Below, piece after piece: positions 53,597 through 62,981 of a DNA stretch of 64,000 nt. Below the pieces are notes generated by a model that saw nothing but the letters and a program-made list of their open reading frames with translations, did no database searches and was not told where the DNA came from. Both the position numbers and the translations under genes were made by a program. Origin of the DNA: an uncultured Pedobacter sp. (GTDB taxonomy: Bacteria; Bacteroidota; Bacteroidia; Sphingobacteriales; Sphingobacteriaceae); contig NZ_CAJYOJ010000053.1 of the NCBI RefSeq assembly GCF_913776295.1, forward strand, positions 62,001 through 126,000, in the 5' to 3' direction. The first letter of the stretch is position 1. Every line of letters starts with the position of its first letter.

Positions 53597-54742
53597 TTAA
53601 TCCATTAATTTTTTAAAGGTTTCGGCATCAGGAATTAAACCTTTAAATGCTTTAGGTAATGTTGTGCTGGTTTTGTAGGTAGAAACACCCATTGCTTTGT
53701 TAAAATCGCGGAATGAAAATTCTACAATTTTGTTTTTCTTTTCTTTACAAAGTATGATGCCTATTGATGGTTGCTCGTGTGGCTGTTTAACATATTCATC
53801 AAGGGCAGATAGATAGAAATTCATTTTGCCCAGGTACTCAGGTTTGAATTTTCCGGTTTTTAGTTCGAAAACAACCAAGCATTGCAAACGGCGGTTAAAA
53901 AACAAAAGATCTATAAAGTATTCCTCATCCTCAACAATCAATCTGTACTGGTTGCTGATAAAGGCAAAATCGGCCCCTAACGACATTAAAAACTTCTTAA
54001 TGTTGTTTACGATTTCACTTTCTAAAACCCTTTCATCTTGTTCATCAGGATCCTCTAGATTAATAAAATCCAGAAGGTATTCATCTTTAAAAGACTGCAA
54101 TGCTTGGTCTCTTAATTCTTCATTGGAAATTGTTTTCGAAAAATTATTTGGCAAACTGCCAGAATTGCTAAACGACTTATTTTTAAGGTGATGTTTTAAA
54201 GTGGTCAAACTCCAGGATTCTGTAGCTGTTTTCTGAATATAATATACTTTTTCAGCAAGCGTTTTGGTAGCCAGAATAAGCTCAATGTGATGCGAGAAAC
54301 TTAACTTAAAAAAATAACGTCCTATTTGGTCCAACACTGTTGGACTAAATTCAATGTCCTCTACGTCAATAAGTTGTATTTGGTCCAACACTGTTGGACT
54401 AATTGTAATTTCATCGGTATAGATGATAGATAGCGGCTCAGTTGCTGATGATTTAATATAAATATATTCTTCCCAGGATTCAAAAAAGAATCTCATCCTT
54501 TTAATCCCTGTGGCAGAGAAGCCTCTTAAGCCCGGTAGTTCTGCCTGTAAATCTGAAGAAAGGTTATCAATAACTTTTGCACCCCATTTTTCCTGTTTTA
54601 TCTTTTCGGAAATAAATTTACCTACCGTGAAATAGAGCAACAAAAGTTCTTTGTTCACAAAAGTAGCTGCTTTATACCGGCTCGATAAAATAGCAGATTT
54701 TAATGCTTTAATGCTTTCAGAATAGTTCTCGATGCTTTCCAT
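53597..54742 (-). CDS. DUF1016 (YhcG-type) PD-(D/E)XK nuclease-domain protein
   Basis: A 381-residue protein. The N-terminal DUF1016_N part (about 1-100) includes LLLLYFTVGKFISEKIKQEK and GFSATGIKRMRFFFESW. Residues ~255-350 form a PD-(D/E)XK nuclease fold: YFIDLLFFNRRLQCLVVFEL then KTGKF. A 25-bp repeat, carrying the palindrome GTCCAACA-C-TGTTGGAC, sits in frame twice and encodes SPTVLDQI at 115-122 and 133-140. The family is often seen on mobile or defence islands; its activity here is not known. It lies between two glycosyltransferase genes, out of functional place. Confidence 0.85.
   Translation of the reverse strand: MESIENYSESIKALKSAILSSRYKAATFVNKELLLLYFTVGKFISEKIKQEKWGAKVIDNLSSDLQAELPGLRGFSATGIKRMRFFFESWEEYIYIKSSATEPLSIIYTDEITISPTVLDQIQLIDVEDIEFSPTVLDQIGRYFFKLSFSHHIELILATKTLAEKVYYIQKTATESWSLTTLKHHLKNKSFSNSGSLPNNFSKTISNEELRDQALQSFKDEYLLDFINLEDPDEQDERVLESEIVNNIKKFLMSLGADFAFISNQYRLIVEDEEYFIDLLFFNRRLQCLVVFELKTGKFKPEYLGKMNFYLSALDEYVKQPHEQPSIGIILCKEKKNKIVEFSFRDFNKAMGVSTYKTSTTLPKAFKGLIPDAETFKKLMD
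54324..54348. repeat. In-gene palindromic repeat, copy a
   Basis: A 25-bp unit containing GTCCAACA, C, TGTTGGAC (54329-54345). Identical to copy b, 54 bp away (18 codons). On the coding strand it gives SPTVLDQI. Confidence 0.9.
54378..54402. repeat. In-gene palindromic repeat, copy b
   Basis: Identical 25-bp unit. The 54-bp period keeps the reading frame. The intervening 29 bp encode an unrelated acidic stretch (QLIDVEDIEF region). Confidence 0.9.
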
Positions 54743-54864
54743 TTACAAATTTCGGTCGGTATAAATTTAATAAAGATTGACCAATTTTTTACTTGTGGAA
54801 TGGAGAATAAGATTTTGCAAACCGAATGATGAATAGCATTGTAAAAATTTATTAAAATATGGAG

Positions 54865-56136
54865 TTATTTAGGCTGTAAATCAATCAGCGTCTCGTAAAG
54901 ATGGATATGCTCTGTAGCAACAACTTCCTCCGCAAAGTTTGTCAAAATGCTTAATCTCGCCGCTTTCTGGATTTCCTCTTTATCGGGGCGGTGATATAAC
55001 CATTCAATACCATTTGCTAAATCCTCTGCATTTTGATATTTGGCCAGGTATCCGTTTTGCAGGTGTTTAACCATATCCGGAATGCCGCCAGTGGTGAAAG
55101 CAATTACAGGTGTGGCACAAGATAAACTTTCCATCACCGTATTCGGGAGGTTATCTTCTAAAGAAGGTGTAATAAAAGCATCGGCGGCAGAATAACATTT
55201 CGCTAAATGATCATCTCTGTTAATGGTTCCCAGGAATGTGGTTTTAAAGGGGAATTCGGGCATTTCTGCATTTTCCCTGTTCCCAAAAATAACCAATTCA
55301 ATATTTTCTTTTTGTATCCCACTTCTGCGTGCCAGGATTTCCAAAGCCTCAATTAGGTAGGGCGTTCCTTTATGTTTGTCGTTTTTTGAGGGCATAAATC
55401 CACTCATCAGCACAAATTTATCCGGATTAATTTTCAGGACTTTTTTTGCTTCAGATTTAACATAAGGTTTAAAAATATTTGTTTCGATCGTATTCGGAAT
55501 CACGGTAGTCTTCCTTGTACCCAACAAACTGCTGAACTTTACTGAGGCAGCCATCCACTGGCTTGGTGCTACGATATGGAAATTTAATCTGGTGTAAGCT
55601 TGTTGTTTGCGCAACCAGGTTTTGTGCGAAATATCGTTTTTACCGCTAATTTTTAAAATGGGGCAATCGCCACATTGCTGGTGAAAATGTTCGCAGCCGT
55701 AGCGTACATTGCAGCCACCGGTAAAAGCATTGCTATCATGAAAAGTCCAAACGATCGGTTTTTCCAGTTCATCCAGCTGCGCGATGAACTTAGGATTGAG
55801 AAAACCATGGTTTATCCAATGTAAATGGATTAGATCGGCGTTTTTAACATCGGGGTGGTTAATCACCGAGCGACCAAACCATTGCAAACTGAACGGCGTT
55901 TTGACCGATTTGCTTAACCATTTGGAAAAATATCTTTCTGATAGGATATTATAAACGGCTTTTGCTTTTTGTAAAGGTGATTTGCTGAAAGTATCTATCT
56001 TGGGGTTTTGACCGAATTTATAATAAACCAGTACTTTTGAATCGATTCCGCTGGCCTTTAATGCATCGCTCAAGCGCAAACAGGCTCTTCCTGCTCCGCC
56101 ATTTCCGTCATAGGTATTTAGGTGTACTACTTTCAA
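54865..56136 (-). CDS. Glycosyltransferase family 4
   Basis: A ~423-residue GT-B enzyme. It begins VVHLNTYDGNGGAGRACLRL, has LIHLHWINHGFLNP and the middle WTFHDSNAFTGGCNVRYGCE (Cys-rich), and the C-terminal EX7E motif in EDNLPNTVMESLSCATPVIA. The Cys-rich block (CEHFHQQCGDCPILK) is typical of a subfamily of Bacteroidota sugar transferases. A TTG at 56136 giving MKVVHLNTYDG is the likely start; a TTG three codons earlier (56145) is the alternative. Acceptor unknown. Confidence 0.85.
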   Translation of the reverse strand: MKVVHLNTYDGNGGAGRACLRLSDALKASGIDSKVLVYYKFGQNPKIDTFSKSPLQKAKAVYNILSERYFSKWLSKSVKTPFSLQWFGRSVINHPDVKNADLIHLHWINHGFLNPKFIAQLDELEKPIVWTFHDSNAFTGGCNVRYGCEHFHQQCGDCPILKISGKNDISHKTWLRKQQAYTRLNFHIVAPSQWMAASVKFSSLLGTRKTTVIPNTIETNIFKPYVKSEAKKVLKINPDKFVLMSGFMPSKNDKHKGTPYLIEALEILARRSGIQKENIELVIFGNRENAEMPEFPFKTTFLGTINRDDHLAKCYSAADAFITPSLEDNLPNTVMESLSCATPVIAFTTGGIPDMVKHLQNGYLAKYQNAEDLANGIEWLYHRPDKEEIQKAARLSILTNFAEEVVATEHIHLYETLIDLQPK

Positions 56137-56272
56137 ATCAATCAAAAATACATTTTATTGTTTACGAATATAAAATCTGTTGCGTAATTTCATCCATAAA
56201 TTTTATCGTTCTTGAGGTCAGGTTGTTTTTATCAAAAAAGAACTGCCTTTTCAGAGCCAAACTAACTTCATT

Positions 56273-59200
56273 ATGATCAAATCCTTAGTAAAATTATTTA
56301 CGGTATTGGCTTTTTTATGGCCTTCATATTCTTTCGCCCAAAATCAAACTTATTTTGCCGCCTATCCTGCTTTAACGCCCGATGCACAAACAATAGTATT
56401 TAGTTACGATGGCGATATCTGGAAAGTACCGGTAAAAGGTGGGGTAGCATCGCGTATTACTGCCATGCAGGGCGAAGAAATTAACCCTAAAATATCTCCT
56501 GACGGGAAATGGCTGGCTTTTTCATCCAATCAGTTTGGTAATTATGACATTTATGTAATGCCTTTAGCAGGCGGTGATATTAAACAATTAACGTTTAACG
56601 ATGCCAGTGATGAAGTAGATAACTGGAGCTGGGATTCCAAAACCATTTATTTCACCTCTGGCCGTTATAATTCTTTCTCCAGTTATAAGGTAAATGTAAA
56701 CGGCGGAACAGCGGTACGTTTGTTCAATAACTATTTTAATACCACACACCACATTGCCGAATCGCCAACCGGAGAGTTGTTTTTTAACGACACCTGGGAA
56801 AGTATGCGCTTCGCTAACCGCAAACACTATAAAGGAGCCTATAATCCCGATATTCAATCATATAATCCAAAAACAAAAAGTTATAGACGTTATACCGATT
56901 ATATCGGTAAAGATTTCTGGACGAGTGTCGATCAGAAAGGAAATGTCTTTTTTGTATCGGATGAAAGCAACGATGAATATAACCTTTATACTTTTATCAA
57001 TGGCAAAAAAACTGGTTTAACGCATTTTGATACCTCCATTAAACGTCCGTTTGTTTCGGCTAATGGCACTACGGTTGTGTTTGAGAAAGATTATCAGTTG
57101 TATACCTATAATGTTGCAACTAAGAAAGCCGAAAAAGTGAACATTAGCACCTCACGCAACCAGGTATTGAGTAAAGAGCAGGAGTATGATGTACGCGGCA
57201 ATATTTCAGCCTTTGATGTTTCAACTGACGGGAAAAAAATGGCATTCATTTCGCGTGGTGAGGTGTTTGTGAGCGATGCCGATGGAAAGTTTATCCGGAA
57301 GATTACCAACAGTGGTGAACGTGCAATGGAATGTAAATGGCTGGGTGATAACAAAACAATTCTCTTCAGTCAAACCACTAATGGTTACCAGAACTGGTTT
57401 ACCATAACAGGCGATGGAAAAGGTACAGTAAAACAGCTCACAAAAGATAAAGCAAATGTTCGCGACATTACCCTGAATAAAGCTAAAACCATGGCCGTGT
57501 ATTTAAGCGGAAGGAATGAGCTTAAACTGATGGACCTCAAAACTTTTGATGCCAAAACCCTGGTAACTGACGAGTTTTGGGCCATACAGAGCGCAACGCC
57601 AAGTTTTTCACCTAATGACGAATATGTGCTTTTCACGGTATATCGGAATTTTGAACAGGATCTCATGGTGCATCACATCAAAAATAATAAAACCATTAAC
57701 TTAACGAACACCGGCGTTACCGAAACCAGTCCGGCTTGGTCTCCGGATGGCAAATATATTTTTTTTACCAGTGCCCGTACTAAACCTTCTTATCCGACAG
57801 GAATGCAAAATGCACACATTTACCGCATGGCTTTAAACAACTACGATGAGCCTTATCGTTCTGATAAATTCGACGACCTTTTTAAAGAAAGCAAGCCAGC
57901 GCCAGCAGACGTTAAACCTGTATCGCCCGAAAATAAAAAGGATAAAAAAGCAAAAACCGATACGGCTAAGAAGAAAACTGAAGTTAAACCTACACCTAAG
58001 CCAGCCAATGTCATTACTATCAATACTGAAGACCTCCTGGATAGAATAGAGCTGGTTGGCCCTTCATTTGGGGGGCAGTATGGGACAGATGTGTATGCCA
58101 AGGGCGATAAAACTTATGTTTTTTATTCATCTAACCACGAGGGTGGTGCGCCAGGCCTGTATCGTACCACGATCGAACCCTTTGAAGCCAATAAAACTGA
58201 AAAAGTTTCCGATGGTGGCGATTTTTCCATCATTTCAGCAGGGGACAAATTTTTTGTTTTATCGAGGGGTACAATCAATAGGTATAGCTTAGAAGGAAAT
58301 AAGCTTGATCGGGTAGACCATGGCTATAAATTTACCAGAAACCTGAATGCCGAGTTTAACCAGATGTTTTATGAAACCTGGGTAGGTTTAGACGAAAATT
58401 TTTACGACGAAAAATTTCATGGTGTAGATTGGGATAAAATGAGAACACGTTACGCCGCATATTTACCTTATGTAAATAACCGTAGCGATTTAAGGATTTT
58501 ATTGAATGATATGCTGGGCGAATTGAATTCTTCGCACATGGGCTTTAATAGTGCAGGTGCAGAAGAACGCAAAAACCTCAATTACATTACTAATGAAACC
58601 GGCATTATCTTTGACAATGCAAATCCTTTAAAGGTAGAACGTATCGCTGCTAAAAGCAATGCTGCCCGCACCGGAAACAACATTTTAGCGGGTGATATTT
58701 TAGCGGAGGTAAACGGGGTTAAAGTTGATGAAAAAATAGACCGCGATTATTATTTCAGCAAACCATCATTGGATCGTGAAATGACATTAACCTTCAAACG
58801 CAACGGCAAGGATGTTTATGTAAATGTACATCCTGAAAGTTCGGGCACCCTACGCGGGAACCTTTATGATGAATGGATTAGCCAGAATCATAAAAATGTA
58901 GATAAGTGGAGCAATAACCGCATCGCTTATTCCTACATGAAAAATATGGGTAGTGGCGAGCTTGAAAATTTCCTTTTGGATATGGTGGCCCAGGAAGAGA
59001 ACAAGGAAGCCATTATTCTTGATCTGAGATATAATACGGGTGGTAATGTACATGATGACGTACTGAAATTCCTTTCGCAGCGTCCTTACCTGAAATGGAA
59101 ATACCGGGGAGGTAAATTGGCCCCCCAAAGTAACTTTGGCCCGGCTGCGAAACCAATCGTATTGCTGATTAACGAGCAATCTTTAAGTGATGCTGAGATG

Positions 59201-59470
59201 ACAGCTGCAGGTTTTAAACAATTAAAACTGGGTAAGATTATCGGTACAGAAACCTACCGATGGATTATTTTTACTTCGGCGAAGGGTTTGGTTGATGGTT
59301 CTTCTTACCGTTTACCGTCATGGGGCTGTTATACCATGGATGGTAAGAATATTGAAAAGGAGGGTGTTAAACCAGATATTTTTGTTAAAAATACTTTTGA
59401 AGACCGCCTGGCAGACAGAGACCCTCAACTGGAAAAAGCAGTGGCTGAGATTTTAAAAGATTTGAAATAA
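56273..59470 (+). CDS. Tricorn-like S41 peptidase
   Basis: A 1065-residue exported peptidase (signal ends SFAQ). The N-terminal half is a beta-propeller with PD40 repeats (ISPDGKWLAFSSNQFG, SWDSKTIYFTSGRYNSF, WSPDGKYIFFTSARTKP). A Lys-rich linker (~540-590) follows. The C-terminal half has a tricorn C1-type block ELNSSHMGF (Ser-His pair of the catalytic tetrad), a PDZ-like segment (~800-850) and the S41 block LINEQSLSDAEMTAAGFKQL with the nucleophile Ser. It probably trims peptides in the periplasm. It lies 136 bp upstream-divergent from the GT4. Confidence 0.93.
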   Translation: MIKSLVKLFTVLAFLWPSYSFAQNQTYFAAYPALTPDAQTIVFSYDGDIWKVPVKGGVASRITAMQGEEINPKISPDGKWLAFSSNQFGNYDIYVMPLAGGDIKQLTFNDASDEVDNWSWDSKTIYFTSGRYNSFSSYKVNVNGGTAVRLFNNYFNTTHHIAESPTGELFFNDTWESMRFANRKHYKGAYNPDIQSYNPKTKSYRRYTDYIGKDFWTSVDQKGNVFFVSDESNDEYNLYTFINGKKTGLTHFDTSIKRPFVSANGTTVVFEKDYQLYTYNVATKKAEKVNISTSRNQVLSKEQEYDVRGNISAFDVSTDGKKMAFISRGEVFVSDADGKFIRKITNSGERAMECKWLGDNKTILFSQTTNGYQNWFTITGDGKGTVKQLTKDKANVRDITLNKAKTMAVYLSGRNELKLMDLKTFDAKTLVTDEFWAIQSATPSFSPNDEYVLFTVYRNFEQDLMVHHIKNNKTINLTNTGVTETSPAWSPDGKYIFFTSARTKPSYPTGMQNAHIYRMALNNYDEPYRSDKFDDLFKESKPAPADVKPVSPENKKDKKAKTDTAKKKTEVKPTPKPANVITINTEDLLDRIELVGPSFGGQYGTDVYAKGDKTYVFYSSNHEGGAPGLYRTTIEPFEANKTEKVSDGGDFSIISAGDKFFVLSRGTINRYSLEGNKLDRVDHGYKFTRNLNAEFNQMFYETWVGLDENFYDEKFHGVDWDKMRTRYAAYLPYVNNRSDLRILLNDMLGELNSSHMGFNSAGAEERKNLNYITNETGIIFDNANPLKVERIAAKSNAARTGNNILAGDILAEVNGVKVDEKIDRDYYFSKPSLDREMTLTFKRNGKDVYVNVHPESSGTLRGNLYDEWISQNHKNVDKWSNNRIAYSYMKNMGSGELENFLLDMVAQEENKEAIILDLRYNTGGNVHDDVLKFLSQRPYLKWKYRGGKLAPQSNFGPAAKPIVLLINEQSLSDAEMTAAGFKQLKLGKIIGTETYRWIIFTSAKGLVDGSSYRLPSWGCYTMDGKNIEKEGVKPDIFVKNTFEDRLADRDPQLEKAVAEILKDLK

Positions 59471-59492
59471 GGTTAATTGAATGTGTAAAATC

Positions 59493-59612
59493 GTCATTTC
59501 GACTGAAGTGCAACGAAATGCCTGCCCGTACAGGCGGGGAGAAATCTTTTCCGTAAATTTAAAAGATTTAGCTTGGCTAAGCCTTCAGGTTTTCCACCAC
59601 TGTCGAAATGAC
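59493..59612. repeat. Nested REP-like element after the Tricorn gene
   Basis: GTCATTTCGAC (59493-59503) and GTCGAAATGAC (59602-59612) are perfect inverted ends. Inside are AAATCTTTT/AAAAGATTT and GCCTG/CAGGC hairpins. It contains no gene and lies in a 266-bp gap before the methyltransferase. Confidence 0.85.
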
Positions 59613-59736
59613 AATAAGTTTTAAAATAACATTTACGCAATTCAGCATTTAATCAAAATTCACAATTCAAACGGTTAATGACTTTAACCAATTACCCATT
59701 TTTTTCCGTTTCTTTGAATCTGGAATTATTTAAAAC

Positions 59737-60486
59737 ATGGCAAATTTATTAACCGACAGGGCCTTTTGGGTAAATTATTGGGAAAGTAAAAAAGGACTAG
59801 CGGTTCAATTACCTGCTAATTATCTATTTCACAAGCAACTGGCGGATGTTATCCGGAAAGATCAGGTCAAGACGGCTATCGAGTTAGGCGGCTTTCCCGG
59901 TTATTACGCCGTGTTCCTAAAGAAGTATTTTCAGCTTGATGTTACACTTTTAGATTATTTTGTACACCCGCCTGTTGTTCATGAACTTTTGGCAAAAAAC
60001 AGTTTAACCGAAAAGGATATCCATATCATCGAAACTGATCTTTTCAATTATACACCCGAAAAGCAATATGATCTGGTATTAAGTTGTGGTTTAATTGAGC
60101 ATTTCAATGATACGGCAGATATTATCAGGCGCCACATTGCTTTTATAAAGCCAGGTGGTACGTTATTTATCACCCTACCAAACTTTAAAGCGGTTAACGG
60201 CTGGTTTCAGAAAAATTTTGACAGGGAAAATTACGACAAACACAATATTGATAGCATGGATCCAGTCCTGTTAAAATCTATTTGCGAGCATGCGGGACTT
60301 AAACAAGTAAAATCGGGCTATTTTGGCCGCTTTAGCGTTTGGCTGGAAAACGAAGATCAAAAGTCGGCAGGCGTGCGTTTATTTAAAAAGGCAGTTTGGC
60401 TGACCGGAAAAATATTTACGAAACTGATCCCATTCGAGAGCAAAAATCTGTCACCTTATATTATCTTAATAGCGAAAAAAATCTAA
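59737..60486 (+). CDS. SAM-dependent methyltransferase
   Basis: A 249-residue class I methyltransferase. SAM-binding motif I is TAIELGGFPGYYAVFLKKYF, with an acidic LDYF after the next strand, LVLSCGLIEHFND at motif IV, and GGTLFITLPNF at motif VI. Substrate unknown. It is isolated between a repeat-filled gap and a minus-strand gene. Confidence 0.87.
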   Translation: MANLLTDRAFWVNYWESKKGLAVQLPANYLFHKQLADVIRKDQVKTAIELGGFPGYYAVFLKKYFQLDVTLLDYFVHPPVVHELLAKNSLTEKDIHIIETDLFNYTPEKQYDLVLSCGLIEHFNDTADIIRRHIAFIKPGGTLFITLPNFKAVNGWFQKNFDRENYDKHNIDSMDPVLLKSICEHAGLKQVKSGYFGRFSVWLENEDQKSAGVRLFKKAVWLTGKIFTKLIPFESKNLSPYIILIAKKI

Positions 60487-60658
60487 AAACCCTATGTCCA
60501 TCAGGTGGGCTTACTCGCGTAAAATTGAAAAGTAATGTTCCTAAGCCGATTTTCGTATTCAATTGTCGAAAACAAGCTGTCAAAATCCTGGTTAGAGCTT
60601 AAATCATTTTTTAGTGAAAGATATTCGAAATCATTTATAAAGTAGAAGAATAAAGCCT
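60487..60658. other. Gap between methyltransferase and fucosidase
   Basis: 172 bp with no gene or clear terminator. The overlapping frame at 60396-60602 is in the wrong frame of the methyltransferase end and was not kept. Confidence 0.5.
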
Positions 60659-62110
60659 TTACTGAGCTTTTCTATACAACCCGATTTCGCTTAGTGTAAT
60701 ACAAACAGGCGATTTCGTAATGGTTATTTTTACTTTATTGGTTGTAACAGGTTTATCCAGTTTAACCAGGCGTTTCGCGCCGATACTTGTTCCATCATAA
60801 ACCTTTTTCCAGGCGCTGTTTTGGAATATTTCAATGGTGTAGGCTTCTATCCGCTGACCTAAGGGAATGTACTCTTGCAGGCTGATAATATCAAAGTTTT
60901 TAGCCGTTTTCAAATCAAGTTCTAAACTTGCCTGGTGTACAGCATCTTGGGTGGCCCAGTAAGTCTTTCTATTGCCATCAAGCAATGTGGTAACATCATA
61001 CTTTTTGCCTCTGCTATTGCTTGCTTTTAGCGATGCATTTCTGGCCAGGTTATTTTCGAAAGTATGTCTAACCATGTCGCCGAACTTTTTGAGTGCAGCA
61101 ACATCATCATCATGAAGTTGTCCACGGGGATCGGGTGCTAAACCCAGGTCTAAGCCTGCACCCCTGCCAACACTTTTTAAATACAGATCAAATAATTCTT
61201 CCGGGCTCTTTGGCTTTTCGTTAGGGTGAAAGAACCAGCCTTTTCTTAGCGGTACATCGCATTCTGCCGGCATCCAGAATTTACCATTTCTGATTCCTTC
61301 AGGGCTTTGCGGATAATTCGCTTGTCCGGGTACGGCTACACTTTTGCCATCCGGAGCCATAGGGGTGAAAGTTGCCCAGGAGGTTGGTGCAGCATGTCCG
61401 TCTTCATTGCCTACCCAGCGGATATCTAAACCGATATCACTAAATATATTTGCCATGGGTTGCATTTTGCGTGTAATGGCCCAGGTATTTCTCCAATCGT
61501 AATAGGTGGTATTGTCTATGGAACGTTTTTCCCTGGCACCACCATAATAGCCATCGCCGCCGTTAGCACCATCATGCCAGCTCATGAAAAGTTCTCCAAA
61601 ATTGCTGTACAGTTCTTTTAACTGTGCCTGATAAACAGCCAGATATTGATCTGTACCATATAGTGGATTATTTCTGTCCCATGGCGAACAGTAAACCCCA
61701 AACTTTAAGCCGTTTTTACGTACGGCCAGTTCTACTTCTTTAACTAGATTTCCTTTCCCTCCTCTGAACGGACTTTTACTAATATTATATGATGTAGTTT
61801 TAGTTGGCCACAAAGCAAAACCATCATGATGTTTTGCCACCAGAACAATGCCCTTCAAACCACCCGCTTTAGCAGCTTTAATGATCTGTTCAGCATTAAA
61901 ATCTGTTGGGTTAAATATTTTTGGATCAGCGTCACCAAAGCCCCACTCTTTATTTTCAAAAGTAGTTGGTGTAAAGTGCATGATGCCATAAACTTCCACA
62001 TCATGCCAGGCCAACTGCCTTTTTGATGGTAATGCACCATAGGGTTGAGGAGGTAACTGGGCATAAATAGCTGTAGAAAGAAGTAAAAAAAGGATCAATA
62101 AGGGTTTCAT
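60659..62110 (-). CDS. Alpha-L-fucosidase (GH29) with C-terminal discoidin-like domain
   Basis: A 483-residue exported glycosidase (signal ends IYAQ). GH29 blocks are HDVEVYGIMHFTPTTF, GIVLVAKHHDGFALWPTKTT (in part), FGVYCSPWDRNNPLYG and FMSWHDGANGGDGYYGG, where the nucleophile Asp is expected (WHDGA). The C-terminal ~130 residues (SNSRGKKYDVTTLLDGNRKT, EAYTIEIFQNSAWKKV) resemble an F5/8 type C (CBM32) domain. It cleaves fucosyl residues from host or plant glycans. ATG at 62110 was chosen since a signal peptide follows. Confidence 0.9.
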   Translation of the reverse strand: MKPLLILFLLLSTAIYAQLPPQPYGALPSKRQLAWHDVEVYGIMHFTPTTFENKEWGFGDADPKIFNPTDFNAEQIIKAAKAGGLKGIVLVAKHHDGFALWPTKTTSYNISKSPFRGGKGNLVKEVELAVRKNGLKFGVYCSPWDRNNPLYGTDQYLAVYQAQLKELYSNFGELFMSWHDGANGGDGYYGGAREKRSIDNTTYYDWRNTWAITRKMQPMANIFSDIGLDIRWVGNEDGHAAPTSWATFTPMAPDGKSVAVPGQANYPQSPEGIRNGKFWMPAECDVPLRKGWFFHPNEKPKSPEELFDLYLKSVGRGAGLDLGLAPDPRGQLHDDDVAALKKFGDMVRHTFENNLARNASLKASNSRGKKYDVTTLLDGNRKTYWATQDAVHQASLELDLKTAKNFDIISLQEYIPLGQRIEAYTIEIFQNSAWKKVYDGTSIGAKRLVKLDKPVTTNKVKITITKSPVCITLSEIGLYRKAQ

Positions 62111-62274
62111 ATACTTATAGCTTAGATTCAACTAAAGTACAAATAATTAATATTGCTGATGGTAATTGTAAACCAATATTTAACCTGTTGAAAATGTGAA
62201 TAGGAAGTTATTTTTACATCTTGAGTGTTACACTGATCTGTCAAACATTTTATTTTACTATACGTTGACTAAAT

Positions 62275-62964
62275 ATGAGCGCTTTTAACCAGACTCCTCC
62301 TGATGGAGGTACCATATATGCGGAAACCAATCTGAACCAGTTATTTCCGGAGCCTTTGAATACCCTAACAAGTTGCTTTTTCCTGGCTATAGCGATATAT
62401 TGGACAATTAAGCTGTGGGGTAATTTCAAACAGCATACCTTTTTAAGTATTGCATTGGTGCTGCTTTATATTGGTGGTATTGGAGGCACTACCTACCACG
62501 GATTGAGGCGCTGGCCAATCTTTATTATGATGGATTGGATGCCAATTATGCTTTTGTGCCTTTCGGCCGGTGTCTACTTTCTTTCCAAGCTGACCAAATG
62601 GTATTTTGCTGTTTTAATTGTAGTGGCATACGCCTTTTTTCAGTTTTACATACGAAGACTTTTTAGTAATGGCGATTTTCAGATTTTTATCAATATCAAT
62701 TATGCTTTTATGGCGGCGCTGGTTTTGTTTCCGGTATTCGGATACTTGATCAAAACAGGATGGAAAAACGGGAAATGGGTTGGCTTTGCCTTAATTGCTT
62801 TCATCTTTGCCTTAACTTTCCGTATTGCAGATCAATGGGATATATTGAGTACCGGCACACACTTTTTATGGCATACCTTCGGGGCAGTAGCTTCTTTTTG
62901 TATGTTGAATTATATTTATTTGGTTAATTTTAAGAAGGTTAACCCAAATTCTTATGTTGATTAA
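62275..62964 (+). CDS. CREST-type (ceramidase-like) membrane protein
   Basis: A 229-residue multi-helix membrane protein (~7 helices). The conserved CREST residues are visible: a Ser in LTSCFFLAIAIYWT, His in TTYHGLRRW followed by Asp in MMDWMPIM, and His-x3-His in GTHFLWHTFGA. Alkaline ceramidases and PAQR receptors share this pattern, so it is likely a metal-dependent lipid amide hydrolase. Substrate unknown. It is divergent from the fucosidase. Confidence 0.85.
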   Translation: MSAFNQTPPDGGTIYAETNLNQLFPEPLNTLTSCFFLAIAIYWTIKLWGNFKQHTFLSIALVLLYIGGIGGTTYHGLRRWPIFIMMDWMPIMLLCLSAGVYFLSKLTKWYFAVLIVVAYAFFQFYIRRLFSNGDFQIFININYAFMAALVLFPVFGYLIKTGWKNGKWVGFALIAFIFALTFRIADQWDILSTGTHFLWHTFGAVASFCMLNYIYLVNFKKVNPNSYVD

Positions 62965-62981
62965 AAAAAGTAATATTAAGT

